Shown piece after piece: positions 9,182 through 19,867 of a stretch of 64,000 nt of DNA. The position numbers and the translations under genes are program-made. The notes beneath the pieces were generated by a model. The model ran no database searches and was not told the DNA's origin. It saw nothing but the letters and a program-made list of their open reading frames with translations. This DNA is from Acinetobacter sp. NIPH 2100. GTDB lineage: Bacteria > Pseudomonadota > Gammaproteobacteria > Pseudomonadales > Moraxellaceae. Location of the stretch: positions 1,163,924 to 1,227,923 of the forward strand of contig NZ_KB850224.1 in the NCBI RefSeq assembly GCF_000369805.1. The letters run 5' to 3'. Position 1 is the first letter of the stretch; each line of letters begins with the position of its first letter.

Positions 9182-12100
9182 ATGAATATTTCCAGATTCT
9201 TTATTGTACGACCCGTCGCCACTACTTTGTTGATGTTGGCGCTATTTTTTAGTGGCCTGTTGGTGTGGCGTTTATTACCTGTATCGGCATTACCGCAGGT
9301 CGATTATCCGATTATTCAGATTTACACCTTTCAGCCAGGTGCAAATCCAGATACGGTGCAGCGAACCATCAGTTCACCTTTAGAACGAGAGATGGGCAAG
9401 ATTGCTGGTTTAAAGCAAATGTCTTCGAATAGTTCGGTCGGTGCTTCTGTGATCACTCTGCAATTTGAGTTATCGGCCGAATTGGGCATTGTTGAGCAAG
9501 AAGTACAATCGGCATTAAGTACCGCCAGCAGTAAATTGCCGAATGATTTACCCACGCCACCGATTTATCGCAAAGTGAATCCTGCCGATGTGCCCGTGCT
9601 AACCCTTGCGATCAGTTCTGACAGTTTGCCATTGACCACGGTCTACGACATGGTCGATACGCGTGTAGCACAAAAACTGTCGCAGCTTTCTGGGGTGGGG
9701 ATGGTAAGTCTGGCAGGCGGACAACGTCCCGCCATTCGTGTGCAGATGAACCCAACTGCCTTGGCAGCATTTAAGCTCAGTGCTGAAGATGTGCGCGCGG
9801 CGATTGCTGCGGCCAATGCCAATCAACCGAAAGGGAGCTTTGATGGGCCTTTTCGATCGACCATGTTGGATGCCAACGATCAGATGCGTTCGATTTCTGA
9901 TTATGAAAACTTAATTTTACGTTGGAACAATGGTGCACCGATTCGTCTAAAAGATGTCGCACAAGTGCTTGAGGGGAGTGAAGATCGTTATATGGCAGCG
10001 TGGGCGGATAGTCAATCTGCTATTTTGGTGAATATTCAGCGACAACCCAATGCCAATGTGATTGAGGTGGCAGATCAAATCAAAAAAATCCTACCTGAGT
10101 TACAACAGAATCTACCTGAAAATGTTCAGATTCGCGTATTAACTGATCGAACCGAAAGTATTCGTAGCTCGATTAAAGATGTGCAAAAAGAATTGGTCTT
10201 CGCCGTGTGTCTGGTGGTGTTGGTCACCTTCCTGTTTCTACGTAATTTTGCTGCAACCCTGATTCCAAGTATTGCCGTACCGCTGTCGATTATCGGCACT
10301 TTTGTACTGATGTATTTCCTTGGTTTCTCGGTCAATAACCTGACTTTAATGGCATTAACCATTGCCACAGGCTTCGTTGTGGATGATGCCATCGTGATGC
10401 TTGAAAATATTGCACGACACCGTGAGTCAGGTGAAAGCATGTTGCAAGCAGCCCTGAAAGGATCAAAAGAAATTGGCTTCACCCTCATTTCTTTGACGAT
10501 TTCCCTGATTGCAGTTTTGATTCCTCTGCTGTTTATGGGCGATGTCGTTGGGCGGCTGTTCCATGAGTTTGCCGTGACACTGGCAGCAGCCATTGCACTG
10601 TCTTTGGTGGTGTCTCTGACCCTGACCCCAATGATGTGTGCCTATTTGCTCAAAGATGCACCGAAGCACGCAGATCAACCGAGTCGATGGAGTCTGGATC
10701 GAGTCATTCAGCATTATGCGAAGTTGTTGCAATGGGTACTTCGACACCAAGTACTGACCTTGATGGTGATGTTATCAACAGTGGTACTGGCGGGACTGCT
10801 GTATTGGTCGATTCCTAAAGGCTTTTTCCCTGTACAGGACAATGGTGTCATTCAGGTGGTCACTGAAGCCCCTGACCAGATTTCATTTCAGGCCATGAGC
10901 GAACGCCAACAAGCTCTGGCAGCAGTGATTGCAAAAGATCCAGCGGTTGCCAGCCTGTCTTCTTTTATTGGTGTGGATGCTAATAATCCAAAGTTAAGCA
11001 ATGGACGTATTCTGGTCAATTTAAAACCCCATGCTGAACGTGAACCCGCAACGGATGTGATGGCGCGGCTGAGTGAAAACTTTGCACAAGTACAGGGGAT
11101 TAAAGGCTGGATGCAACCTGTACAAGAGTTAAGTATTGAGGACAAAATTAGCCGGACTCAATATCAACTGAGTGTGACTGCACCGAAAAATCAATTGGTA
11201 GAGCAGTGGACACCTGAGCTGGTTCAGGCATTGCGTCAGCAGCCTGCATTTGCAGCAGTAACCAGTGAAGATGCAGGACAGGGCTTACAGGCCTATATCG
11301 ATGTCAATCGTGATGCGGCAGCACGTTTAGGTCTGAGTGTTGAAGACATTAGTTTGGCTTTGCAGAATCTATTTGCGCAGCGGCAAATTGCAACTTTATA
11401 TACTCAATCCAATCAGTACCGCATCGTTTTAGAGTTAGATCCCAAACTGACGCAGGGTATTGAGGCTTTAAACCAAACCTATATACATAATAATGAGGGA
11501 CAGCCGATTTTATTGAGTTCCGTCGCCACCATTGTCGAAAAACATGCACCGATTCTTTTACAGCAACAGTCGCAATTTCCTGCGGTTGGGATTTCCTTTA
11601 ATTTAGCCAAGGGTGTCTCTTTAGGGGAAGCCATTGCTGCGATTGAGCAGGTTAAGCAGAGCCTCGATTTACCGCCAGAGCTACAGGTCCAATTACAAGG
11701 GGCTGCGGCCGCTTTTGAAAATTCACAGCAACATACCTTTTGGTTGGTTATTGCTGCGATTGTGACCATGTATATTGTGCTGGGCATGCTATACGAGAGT
11801 TTTATTCATCCAGTTACTATTCTTTCAACCTTACCATCTGCTGCAATTGGGGCTTTATTGGCCTTGTTTTTGGTGGGAAGGCCATTGGACATGATTGCGC
11901 TGATTGGGATTATTTTACTGATCGGTTTGGTCAAGAAAAACGGCATCATGATGGTTGATTTTGCGCTTGCCGCTCAACGTCATCAGGGCTTATCGGCTGA
12001 GCAGGCCATTTATCAGGCTGCTTTATTACGCTTCCGCCCGATTCTGATGACCACACTGGCTGCAGTGGTCGGCGCCATTCCCCTCATGTTGGCCTCTGGT

Positions 12101-12271
12101 TCTGGAGCCGAATTACGACAACCTTTAGGTTTGGTGATGGTAGGCGGTTTATTGGTGAGTCAGGTTCTCACCTTATTCACCACACCCGTGGTGTATTTAT
12201 TTTTTGATCGACTTCAATCAAAGCCAAGTACGCGGTTGACACTCTCTGAGCAAACAGGGGCAACTGAATGA
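9182..12271 (+). CDS. mdtB: RND multidrug transporter, MdtB-type
   Basis: This 1029-residue RND pump has 12 expected membrane helices and two large periplasmic loops. The first helix starts at Phe-Phe-Ile-Val-Arg-Pro-Val, as usual for the HAE1 family. Proton-relay residues are present: the Asp-Asp pair at residues 401-402 in helix 4, and Lys-Lys-Asn in helix 10. Its stop overlaps the start of a second, different RND pump by four bases (ATGA). Tandem pump genes after one adaptor are the hallmark of MdtBC heteromultimers. Drugs, bile salts and, in E. coli, enterobactin are known MdtABC-related substrates; the substrate here is unknown. Confidence 0.92.
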   Translation: MNISRFFIVRPVATTLLMLALFFSGLLVWRLLPVSALPQVDYPIIQIYTFQPGANPDTVQRTISSPLEREMGKIAGLKQMSSNSSVGASVITLQFELSAELGIVEQEVQSALSTASSKLPNDLPTPPIYRKVNPADVPVLTLAISSDSLPLTTVYDMVDTRVAQKLSQLSGVGMVSLAGGQRPAIRVQMNPTALAAFKLSAEDVRAAIAAANANQPKGSFDGPFRSTMLDANDQMRSISDYENLILRWNNGAPIRLKDVAQVLEGSEDRYMAAWADSQSAILVNIQRQPNANVIEVADQIKKILPELQQNLPENVQIRVLTDRTESIRSSIKDVQKELVFAVCLVVLVTFLFLRNFAATLIPSIAVPLSIIGTFVLMYFLGFSVNNLTLMALTIATGFVVDDAIVMLENIARHRESGESMLQAALKGSKEIGFTLISLTISLIAVLIPLLFMGDVVGRLFHEFAVTLAAAIALSLVVSLTLTPMMCAYLLKDAPKHADQPSRWSLDRVIQHYAKLLQWVLRHQVLTLMVMLSTVVLAGLLYWSIPKGFFPVQDNGVIQVVTEAPDQISFQAMSERQQALAAVIAKDPAVASLSSFIGVDANNPKLSNGRILVNLKPHAEREPATDVMARLSENFAQVQGIKGWMQPVQELSIEDKISRTQYQLSVTAPKNQLVEQWTPELVQALRQQPAFAAVTSEDAGQGLQAYIDVNRDAAARLGLSVEDISLALQNLFAQRQIATLYTQSNQYRIVLELDPKLTQGIEALNQTYIHNNEGQPILLSSVATIVEKHAPILLQQQSQFPAVGISFNLAKGVSLGEAIAAIEQVKQSLDLPPELQVQLQGAAAAFENSQQHTFWLVIAAIVTMYIVLGMLYESFIHPVTILSTLPSAAIGALLALFLVGRPLDMIALIGIILLIGLVKKNGIMMVDFALAAQRHQGLSAEQAIYQAALLRFRPILMTTLAAVVGAIPLMLASGSGAELRQPLGLVMVGGLLVSQVLTLFTTPVVYLFFDRLQSKPSTRLTLSEQTGATE

Positions 12272-15200
12272 CGTTGTTGTCTGTGTTTGTGCAACGGCCT
12301 GTTGCCAGCGTGCTGTTGGGCGTAGCCATCGTTCTGCTCGGTATATTGGCCTATTTACGCCTACCTGTTGCCGCATTACCGCAAGCGGATATTCCTACCA
12401 TTGTCGTCAGGGCAAATTTGCCTGGGGCCAGTCCAGAAAGTATGTCTGCAACTGTAGCAACACCTTTAGAACGCGCCATGATGGGTGTATCGGGTGTTAA
12501 AGCGATTAACTCGTCGAGTAATCAAAGTTCGACGCAAGTAGTTTTACACTTTGATTTGAACACTGATATCAATGAAGCTGCGCGTGAGGTGCAGGCTGCT
12601 ATCAATGCTGCGATGTCACAGTTACCTGCAGGTATGCCGAATCCACCCGAATATTTCAAAATCAACCCAAGCCAAAGTCCGATTTTCTATTTGGCGCTCA
12701 GCTCTAAACAGCTTTCTGCTGCAAAGCTATACGAAATTGCATCTCAACAATTACAACCCAATCTGGCCCAGATCAGCGGGGTAGGTGAGGTTGCGATTGA
12801 TGGTGCTTCTATGCCAGCTGTACGTATCACCATCAATCCAAGTGCTTTAGTTTCAACGGGGATGTCACTAGAGCAAGTGCGGCAGGCGGTCGCGAAAAGT
12901 AATGTGGTACAGGCATTGGGTGTGGTTGAGCAACAGCAATTACGTTGGCAAGTGACCTTATCAACAGAACTAAAAACTGCCCAAGATTTTGCGGATCTGA
13001 TTATTCGACACACTGATCAAGGGGTGATTCGCTTAAAAGATATTGCCACGGTCAGTGATTCGGTTGAAAACCGTTATGTCAGTGGTTTCCATAACGGGCA
13101 ACCTGCGGTGATATTAAAGATTAGCAGACAGCCCAATGCCAATACCGTAGCGACCATTGATCTGATCAAAGCAAAATTGCCTGCTTTGCGTGAGCTAATG
13201 CCACGTGATGCACAGTTAACTGTGGTGATGGATGGTTCAAATATTGTCCGTAACAGCCTAGAGGAAGCACGGGATACCTTGTTTCTATCCATGTTGTTGG
13301 TGGTGATTGTGGTGGTGCTGATGTTGGGGCGCTTGCAGAGTGCTGTGATTCCCGCAATGGCACTGTTGGTCACTTTAATTGGTGTATGTAGTCTGATTTA
13401 TTTGGCTGGTTTTTCACTGAATAACTTGTCGATTATGGCGATCATTGTTGCGATTGGTTTAGTGGTTGATGATGCCATCGTCGTACTGGAAAATATTGAG
13501 CGTTATATTGAACAAGGCGATTCACCTGCACAAGCGGCTGTGAAAGGGATTCAGGAAGTTGGTTTTACCTTGATAGCCATGAATCTGGCTTTAATCGTGA
13601 TTTTTCTCTCGGTTCTGTTTATGGGCGGAGTAATTGAACGCTTGTTTCGAGAGTTTTCGCTCACGCTGGTTTTTGTGGTGGTGTTATCGGTTTTTGTTTC
13701 ATTAATCTTAACCCCAAGTTTATCGGCACGTTGTTTAAAACCTTTATCCTTGACCCAACCTCCGCGGTTGTATCGTTATAGTCATCGTCTGATTCAGGGG
13801 CTGACCCAGTCTTATATTCGGTCTCTCCATTGGGTATTAAAACATGCTTATTTGATTGTGGTAGTTTGGTTGGTTGCAATAATGGCTTCTGTTTATATCT
13901 ACAATTTATTGCCCAAACGCGTTTTACCTGAACAAGACACTGGACGGGTTGGTGCTTTTATCCGTGGCGATGATGGTTTTTCTTTTCAAATCATGCAACC
14001 AAAGATTGCCGCGTTTAATCAAGCCTTACTCAAGGATCCTGCGGTACAAGATGTGGTCGGTACTTCTGGTGGTGGTGGAGGCATGACCAACTCATTTTTG
14101 ATGGTGAGTTTAAAGCCAAAGGCTGAACGTGACGGTTTAACTTCCAAAGAGGTGGTCGAGCGTTTAAAGAAAAATGCACCTTGGCAGGCGGGGGCCGTGT
14201 TCTCAGCAGATGTCGAACAAGATTTGGAATTGGACGATCCTTTTTCCAGTGGTAATGCCCAAGAATATTTATTGTTATTGCAATCTGACAATGTGAGTCT
14301 GTTACGTGAATGGGCACCCAAAGTTGCTGAGGCCATGCGTAAACTGCCTGAGTTTGAAGAGGTAGAAACGCAAGGAGATGAAGGCGCTCAACACGTCACT
14401 TTAGATATTGACCGCGAAGCAGCAAAACGTTTAGGTGTTGATATTGAAAACATTTCCAGCGTTTTAAATAACTCATTTTCACAACGCCAGATTTCAACAA
14501 TTCATGATCGAAATGACCAGTTCTATGTGGTGATGGAGGTTGATCAACGCTTTACCGAGCATCCTGAAGCTTTGGCAGATGTCAAAATACCGAATCAACA
14601 AGGGGCCTATGTGCCTTTAAGCAATTTCGCCACATGGACCTATGGAATCAGCAATGATCGGGTGCATCGCCGTAATCAATATGCAGCGATGGGTGTGGGC
14701 TACGTGGTCAAGAAAGGTTATAGCTATGAACAAGCGGATGCTGCTATTCGTCAGGTTTTGCCAGAGATCATGCTGCCAAAAGAAATCTTTGTCATGACAG
14801 ATCGCGATGTTGAAAGTGAAAGTTTACAGGCGGGAATGAGCACACCTGCTTTGATTGCGGCAGTGATTGTGCTGATTTTTATGGTATTGGGAATCACGTA
14901 TGAAAGTATTGTGCATCCATTTACCATTTTATCCACTATTCCCACGGCAGCTTTGGGGGCTTTACTCAGTTTATGGCTGTTTCAGATTCCATTTAGCCTG
15001 ATTGCACTATTAGGCATATTTTTGCTGATTGGCATTGTGGTGAAAAATGCCATTTTGCTGATTGATTTTACCTTACAGCAACGGCGTCAAGGTCACACCG
15101 CTTTCGAGTCGGTTATTACCGCAGCGACATTGCGTTTTAGACCGATTTTAATGACCAATACTGCCGCTTTATTGGGTGCGATTCCACTGGCACTGAGTTG

Positions 15201-15375
15201 GGGGGAAGGCTCGGAAATGCGTCAGCCTTTGGGGATTGCCATTGTAGGTGGTTTGGCTTTAGGTCAATTATTAACCTTATATACTACGCCTGTGATGTAT
15301 CTCATGTTTGAAAAAATCGCTCAAGGCTTAAATAAATTTAGGTTGCAGTTGAATGTGCTCCGTTGGAATAAATAG
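12268..15375 (+). CDS. mdtC: RND multidrug transporter, MdtC-type
   Basis: This 1035-residue second RND pump subunit has an N-terminal Phe-Val-Gln-Arg-Pro-Val-Ala segment, the helix 4 Asp-Asp pair at residues 401-402 and the helix 10 Val-Lys-Asn-Ala. Both proton-relay elements are therefore intact. A Gly-rich loop (five Gly in a row near residue 600) lies in the second half. It is coupled to the preceding pump gene by an ATGA overlap and lies ten bases before the outer-membrane channel gene. It probably forms a hetero-trimer with the MdtB-type protein, as in E. coli. Confidence 0.92.
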   Translation: MTLLSVFVQRPVASVLLGVAIVLLGILAYLRLPVAALPQADIPTIVVRANLPGASPESMSATVATPLERAMMGVSGVKAINSSSNQSSTQVVLHFDLNTDINEAAREVQAAINAAMSQLPAGMPNPPEYFKINPSQSPIFYLALSSKQLSAAKLYEIASQQLQPNLAQISGVGEVAIDGASMPAVRITINPSALVSTGMSLEQVRQAVAKSNVVQALGVVEQQQLRWQVTLSTELKTAQDFADLIIRHTDQGVIRLKDIATVSDSVENRYVSGFHNGQPAVILKISRQPNANTVATIDLIKAKLPALRELMPRDAQLTVVMDGSNIVRNSLEEARDTLFLSMLLVVIVVVLMLGRLQSAVIPAMALLVTLIGVCSLIYLAGFSLNNLSIMAIIVAIGLVVDDAIVVLENIERYIEQGDSPAQAAVKGIQEVGFTLIAMNLALIVIFLSVLFMGGVIERLFREFSLTLVFVVVLSVFVSLILTPSLSARCLKPLSLTQPPRLYRYSHRLIQGLTQSYIRSLHWVLKHAYLIVVVWLVAIMASVYIYNLLPKRVLPEQDTGRVGAFIRGDDGFSFQIMQPKIAAFNQALLKDPAVQDVVGTSGGGGGMTNSFLMVSLKPKAERDGLTSKEVVERLKKNAPWQAGAVFSADVEQDLELDDPFSSGNAQEYLLLLQSDNVSLLREWAPKVAEAMRKLPEFEEVETQGDEGAQHVTLDIDREAAKRLGVDIENISSVLNNSFSQRQISTIHDRNDQFYVVMEVDQRFTEHPEALADVKIPNQQGAYVPLSNFATWTYGISNDRVHRRNQYAAMGVGYVVKKGYSYEQADAAIRQVLPEIMLPKEIFVMTDRDVESESLQAGMSTPALIAAVIVLIFMVLGITYESIVHPFTILSTIPTAALGALLSLWLFQIPFSLIALLGIFLLIGIVVKNAILLIDFTLQQRRQGHTAFESVITAATLRFRPILMTNTAALLGAIPLALSWGEGSEMRQPLGIAIVGGLALGQLLTLYTTPVMYLMFEKIAQGLNKFRLQLNVLRWNK

Positions 15376-15384
15376 GAAGTCTTT

Positions 15385-16788
15385 ATGAAAAAAACAGTCT
15401 TCACACTTTCTATCAGTGTTGCTGGTGCAATGTCTTTGATGGCTTGCCAATCTACTACGTTCAAGCCTGCAAGCTATCAGCAACCTGAGATTCAGAGTCC
15501 TGCACAGTATAAGTATGCAGGTATAGCATGGATTGAAACTTCTCAAATTAGTACCGAACCACAGCAATGGTGGGAGATTTATCATGATCCGATTTTGTCC
15601 ACACTGATTCAACAACTGGATCAGGACAATTTGAGTATTCAACAAGCACAAGCCAAGTATCGTCAGGCGATTGCTTTATTGGATCAACAACGTGCTAATT
15701 ACGCACCAAGCTTGAATATGGGAGGAAGTGCTCATCATAACGAGACAAAAAATCTAACAACAAGCCGTCAATTTAGTGCCAATTTAACTGCCAGCTGGAT
15801 TCCAGATTTATGGGGGAGAGTAGCAAAAGCGGTTGATGGCCAACAGGCCAATGTACAAGCTTCTGTGGCAGATCTTGCTGCAATTAAACTCAGTCAACAA
15901 TTGATGGCGGCAGAGGCATATTGGAGCATTCGTTTATTTGATGCCAAACTGGACGTTCTTCAGCAAACGCAACATAGTTATCAACGCTCAGTGGGTATTT
16001 TACAACAGCAGTATCAAGCGGGGATGATTGCCCGTGCAGATGTGATTCAGGCTGAAACCCAACTGAAACAAGTCGCTGTGCAATTGTTAGAACTGCAACG
16101 CAGCCGAGATTTACAGGAAAATATTTTAGCGCTCTTAGTCGGGCAGAATGTTGCTGACTTTAATTTAAACAAAAGTCCTTATCAATTTAGTACCCCCCAG
16201 ATTCCGACCCAAATTCCAAGCCGCCTTTTAGCACAACGCCCTGATGTGATTCGTCGTGAGCGAGAACTTGCGACCACGCATGCACAACTGGGTTTAGCGC
16301 AAACCGCATGGCTGCCGGATCTTACCATTAGCGTGGAGAGCAGTGTGAATAGCCCAGTGTTCCATACGCTATTGCAATCCCCGAATACAGCATGGTCAGT
16401 TGGGGCAAAAGTCCTAGGCACAGTGTTTGATGGTGGAAAGCGGCGTGCTGATATTCAACAGGCGCAAGCCAATTATGATGAAAAACTTGCTGCCTATAAG
16501 CATTCAGTTTTGACGGGTTGGAAAGAAGTTGAGGATGGTTTATTGCAAGCGTCACTGTTCCAAAAACAGATGATAGAGCAACAACAGCTTCTCAAGCTAT
16601 CTACTGAAAATGAACGGGTTGCCACACAGCGTTATCAAGCGGGTTTGGTGAGCTATCTTGAGGTTGCCACAGCGCAAAATCTGCGTTTGGCTGCGGAAGA
16701 ACGGTTGTTGGAATTACAACAATTACATCTCAAGAATTCAGCACAATTGGTAGCTGCCTTAGGTGGTGGGATGAATTCTTCATCTTAA
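15385..16788 (+). CDS. outer-membrane efflux lipoprotein (OprM/NodT family)
   Basis: This 467-residue TolC-like channel has a lipoprotein signal: a basic start, a hydrophobic stretch, then Leu-Met-Ala-Cys with the Cys at residue 21. Two outer-membrane-efflux repeats with long Gln/Ala-rich helices follow. The Ser-Arg-Leu-Leu-Ala-Gln-Arg-Pro-Asp-Val segment near residue 280 is a hallmark of OprM and NodT proteins. An AGGAAG ribosome-binding site precedes the ATG. With the adaptor and two pumps it completes a tripartite pump in one operon; E. coli mdtABC lacks its own channel gene. Confidence 0.92.
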   Translation: MKKTVFTLSISVAGAMSLMACQSTTFKPASYQQPEIQSPAQYKYAGIAWIETSQISTEPQQWWEIYHDPILSTLIQQLDQDNLSIQQAQAKYRQAIALLDQQRANYAPSLNMGGSAHHNETKNLTTSRQFSANLTASWIPDLWGRVAKAVDGQQANVQASVADLAAIKLSQQLMAAEAYWSIRLFDAKLDVLQQTQHSYQRSVGILQQQYQAGMIARADVIQAETQLKQVAVQLLELQRSRDLQENILALLVGQNVADFNLNKSPYQFSTPQIPTQIPSRLLAQRPDVIRRERELATTHAQLGLAQTAWLPDLTISVESSVNSPVFHTLLQSPNTAWSVGAKVLGTVFDGGKRRADIQQAQANYDEKLAAYKHSVLTGWKEVEDGLLQASLFQKQMIEQQQLLKLSTENERVATQRYQAGLVSYLEVATAQNLRLAAEERLLELQQLHLKNSAQLVAALGGGMNSSS

Positions 16789-16810
16789 ATTGAGTGATGT
16801 TATCCGTCAT

Positions 16811-16854
16811 TACAGCGATCCATCTTCAATTTAAATAGAATTGGGATCGCTGTA
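16811..16854 (+). terminator. probable terminator of the RND operon
   Basis: An 11-bp perfect inverted repeat (16811-16821 with 16844-16854) encloses a smaller CAATT/AATTG stem. It lies 22 bases after the channel gene stop and is followed by a short, imperfect T run. The rest of the 395-base gap up to fadE (to 17183) is AT-rich and holds no other gene or clear operator that I can support. Confidence 0.6.
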
Positions 16855-17183
16855 CTTTCTGCATGCATGATAAACATATTGTTTGGATGATTATTTTTGC
16901 CTGATGGCGTTAAACAAGAATAAGAATTGATGATTTTATTTTTGGAGTTTTGAGGGCAAAGATTCCAATTTTTTAGAGCAGTATTTTATTTAGCCCATGA
17001 TTTTCATTTTTCAGTGTCATCTGAATGCCTTTGTGTAAATTTTAGTAGTTAATCAAGCAAATAGCGCTTCAATATGTAGAATAAAAAATAGCCATTTGTT
17101 TATTAAAGAATGACTTTAAATCAAAAATTAATTTAGATCTTTCTCATTTCATCTTCATCCCAATCTGAGAGAACGGAGCAAAT

Positions 17184-19649
17184 ATGATTGTATTATTGAT
17201 ATTGCTTGGCCTATTGATTCAGTTAGTTGTGGTATGGGCTGTTTTTTATTTTGAAGCTACGCGAACTATTGGTTGTGTAGTGGCGATTGTCGCAGCCATT
17301 CTGTGTAGTGTGTTGATCACACCGTGGAGTCTGTTACTCGGTGTACCGATTATTCTCGCCAGTGTGATTGTTTTGATTGCACCTTTACGTGATGCTTTGG
17401 TGAGTCGGCCTGCGTTTAATATTCTCTCAAAAGCAATGCCGAGTATGAGTATCACGGAAAGAGAAGCGCTAGAGGCGGGTACCAGTTGGTGGGAAAAAGA
17501 ACTGTTTATGGGCGCACCAGATTGGGAAAAATTTGATCAATATCCTTATCCGACTTTATCAACAGAAGAACAGGCATTTTTAGATAATGAAGTACAACAA
17601 CTCTGTTCAATGTTAGATGAATGGCAGATTCATCATCAAGAAAAAGATCTACCGCCTCAGGTTTGGCAATTTATTAAGGACAATGGCTTTCTCGGTTTGA
17701 TTATTCCAAAATCATTTGGTGGTAAGCAATTTACTCCCTTTGCGCAAAGTCGAATTATGAGCAAGATTGCTTCCCGTTCACTGACTGCTGCGGTGAGCTG
17801 TATGGTCCCGAATTCGCTTGGGCCAGGCGAGTTGTTGCTGCACTATGGTACAGAAGAACAGAAACAACGTTATTTGCCCGGTCTCGCAAATGGTACAGAA
17901 GTCCCTTGTTTTGGTTTGACCAGTCCTGAAGCAGGTTCGGATGCAGGTGCGATTCCTGATACAGGTATAGTGTGTTATGGACAGTACCAAGGTCAAGAAG
18001 TACTCGGTTTAAAAATGAATTTCTCTAAGCGTTGGATTACGCTGGCACCGATTGCAACCGTGATTGGTTTGGCCTTTAAACTTTATGATCCAGAGGGTTT
18101 ATTGGGTGATAAAAGTAAAGTGGAATATGGCATTACCTGTGCCTTGATTCCGGCTGAGCATGACGGTATTCAGATCGGTCCGCGACATAATCCAGGTGCA
18201 CCATTTATGAATGGTACAGTCGAGGGGAGTGATGTATTTATTCCTTTGGACTGGATTATTGGTGGGCAGCAAAACGCAGGTAAAGGCTGGCGTATGCTTA
18301 TGGAATGTCTCGGTGTGGGTCGTGGTATTTCGTTACCTGCTTTGGCAACTGCGGCTGGGGAAATGAGTTACCTATTGGTGGGCGCATTTGCCAGTGTGCG
18401 TCAACAATTCAAAATCTCGGTTGGACATTTTGAAGGGGTGCAAGAAGCGACCAGTGATATCGCCAGTGATGCCTATATGTTGGAGTCATTCCGTTATCTG
18501 GTGACTTGTGGTTTGAACCAAGGTGGAACGCCTGCGGTGATGACCGCGATGGCAAAATATTATGCCACTGAAACCATGCGCAAAGTGGTCAATCACGGTA
18601 TGGATGTCGTTGGTGGACGTGCAATTCAGCTAGGCCCACGTAACTTCCTTGCATTGACTTATCAATCGATTCCAGTCGCAATTACGGTCGAAGGAGCAAA
18701 TATTTTGACCCGTTCTTTGATGATTTTTGGTCAAGGTTCAATGCGTTGCCATCCTTATTTATTTGAAGAATTACAGCTGTTGCAATCGGAAGATAAAGCC
18801 ACTGCTTTTAAGGAATTTTCGCCATTATTGTTTAAGCATTTAGCCTATACCTTCAATCGTGCAGCCAAAGCAGCAGCATTTTCGATTACCGGTGGTTCAG
18901 ATGATGGTTCTAAACAAGCCGATGATTTTTCCAAAGGCTATTACAGCAAGATTAATCGTTTCAGTGCTGATTTTGCCTTAACAGCGGATATGGCACTTGG
19001 GATTCTGGCGGGTGATTTAAAACGCAAAGAAATGCTGTCTGGTCGTTTGGCCGATATCCATGCGCATTTATTTATCGCTACTGCGATCTTGAAATACTAT
19101 GAACAGGGTCAGAGAACTGAGGCAGAACAGAAGCATGCGGAATTAGCGTTGAATAAAGCTTTATATCAGATGCAAGAAGCCTTCTTTAGCTTCTATGATA
19201 ATTTCCCAATGAAACTTGCCGCCTGTATGGTGAAATTACTTTGCTTCCCATTTGGCCGTCCAATCGCAGCACCATCTGATCAATTGAAGCAAGAAGTGGC
19301 ACAACTCATCATGCAAGAGCATGCGTTCCGTGATCAGTTGAAACAGCACGTTTATTATACGACAGATGCTAATGATGTTATGGGGCGGATGGAATCTACC
19401 TTCCAGAGCCTATTAAAGTTACAACCATTGTGGAATAAATTTAAAAAAGCTGAGTCAAAAGATCAGTTCACAGGGCTAAGCTTTGAGGAGCACATTGCCA
19501 ATGCGATTGAGACAGGTTTTATTAGTACTGCTGAGGCAGAGGCACTTTTACAATACAATGCCAAACGCTATGACAGTATGTTGACTGATATTTTTGATGA
19601 GCATTTAGCGCATGATTTACCGCTTGAAAATCCTCATCTTAAAACCTGA
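17184..19649 (+). CDS. fadE: acyl-CoA dehydrogenase, FadE type
   Basis: This 821-residue protein is close to the 814 residues of E. coli FadE and much longer than the 380-residue mitochondrial-type enzymes. It catalyses the first oxidation step of fatty-acid beta-oxidation, acyl-CoA to trans-2-enoyl-CoA. Two hydrophobic segments occupy residues 1-65. Acyl-CoA dehydrogenase N, middle (Cys-Phe-Gly-Leu-Thr-Ser-Pro-Glu-Ala-Gly-Ser-Asp, about residue 245) and C-terminal domains follow. An extra C-terminal DUF1974-like region carries Ser-Gly-Arg-Leu-Ala-Asp. A GGAG ribosome-binding site precedes the ATG. The gene stands alone between two terminators. Confidence 0.95.
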   Translation: MIVLLILLGLLIQLVVVWAVFYFEATRTIGCVVAIVAAILCSVLITPWSLLLGVPIILASVIVLIAPLRDALVSRPAFNILSKAMPSMSITEREALEAGTSWWEKELFMGAPDWEKFDQYPYPTLSTEEQAFLDNEVQQLCSMLDEWQIHHQEKDLPPQVWQFIKDNGFLGLIIPKSFGGKQFTPFAQSRIMSKIASRSLTAAVSCMVPNSLGPGELLLHYGTEEQKQRYLPGLANGTEVPCFGLTSPEAGSDAGAIPDTGIVCYGQYQGQEVLGLKMNFSKRWITLAPIATVIGLAFKLYDPEGLLGDKSKVEYGITCALIPAEHDGIQIGPRHNPGAPFMNGTVEGSDVFIPLDWIIGGQQNAGKGWRMLMECLGVGRGISLPALATAAGEMSYLLVGAFASVRQQFKISVGHFEGVQEATSDIASDAYMLESFRYLVTCGLNQGGTPAVMTAMAKYYATETMRKVVNHGMDVVGGRAIQLGPRNFLALTYQSIPVAITVEGANILTRSLMIFGQGSMRCHPYLFEELQLLQSEDKATAFKEFSPLLFKHLAYTFNRAAKAAAFSITGGSDDGSKQADDFSKGYYSKINRFSADFALTADMALGILAGDLKRKEMLSGRLADIHAHLFIATAILKYYEQGQRTEAEQKHAELALNKALYQMQEAFFSFYDNFPMKLAACMVKLLCFPFGRPIAAPSDQLKQEVAQLIMQEHAFRDQLKQHVYYTTDANDVMGRMESTFQSLLKLQPLWNKFKKAESKDQFTGLSFEEHIANAIETGFISTAEAEALLQYNAKRYDSMLTDIFDEHLAHDLPLENPHLKT

Positions 19650-19678
19650 TTGTTGAACATCTTAAGAGCTATATAGAG

Positions 19679-19744
19679 CAGTCCTGAATATGTCAGAGAT
19701 GAGGCGATGCTGACTCATACTTTCATCATATTCAGGGCTGTTTT
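19679..19744 (+). terminator. intrinsic terminator after fadE
   Basis: A 14-bp stem with one G-U pair (19679-19692 with 19727-19740) is followed directly by TTTT. A smaller ATGAG/CTCAT stem lies inside the loop. It starts about 30 bases after the fadE stop. Confidence 0.75.
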
Positions 19745-19867
19745 CATAACAGTTCTAATTTTTTATACCTATCTGTTATATTTTTTTTGAAAAATTCTGT
19801 GTCTTTTTTTCTTCTGTATCTTCCTGCACTATAACAGCATGAATTGAGCAAAGCCAAAGGTGCCGAT

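Noticed and set aside
10126..10593. 155-residue ORF on the minus strand within the first RND pump gene
   Set aside because: It is a shadow of a well-conserved coding frame, with no motif and no place in an operon.
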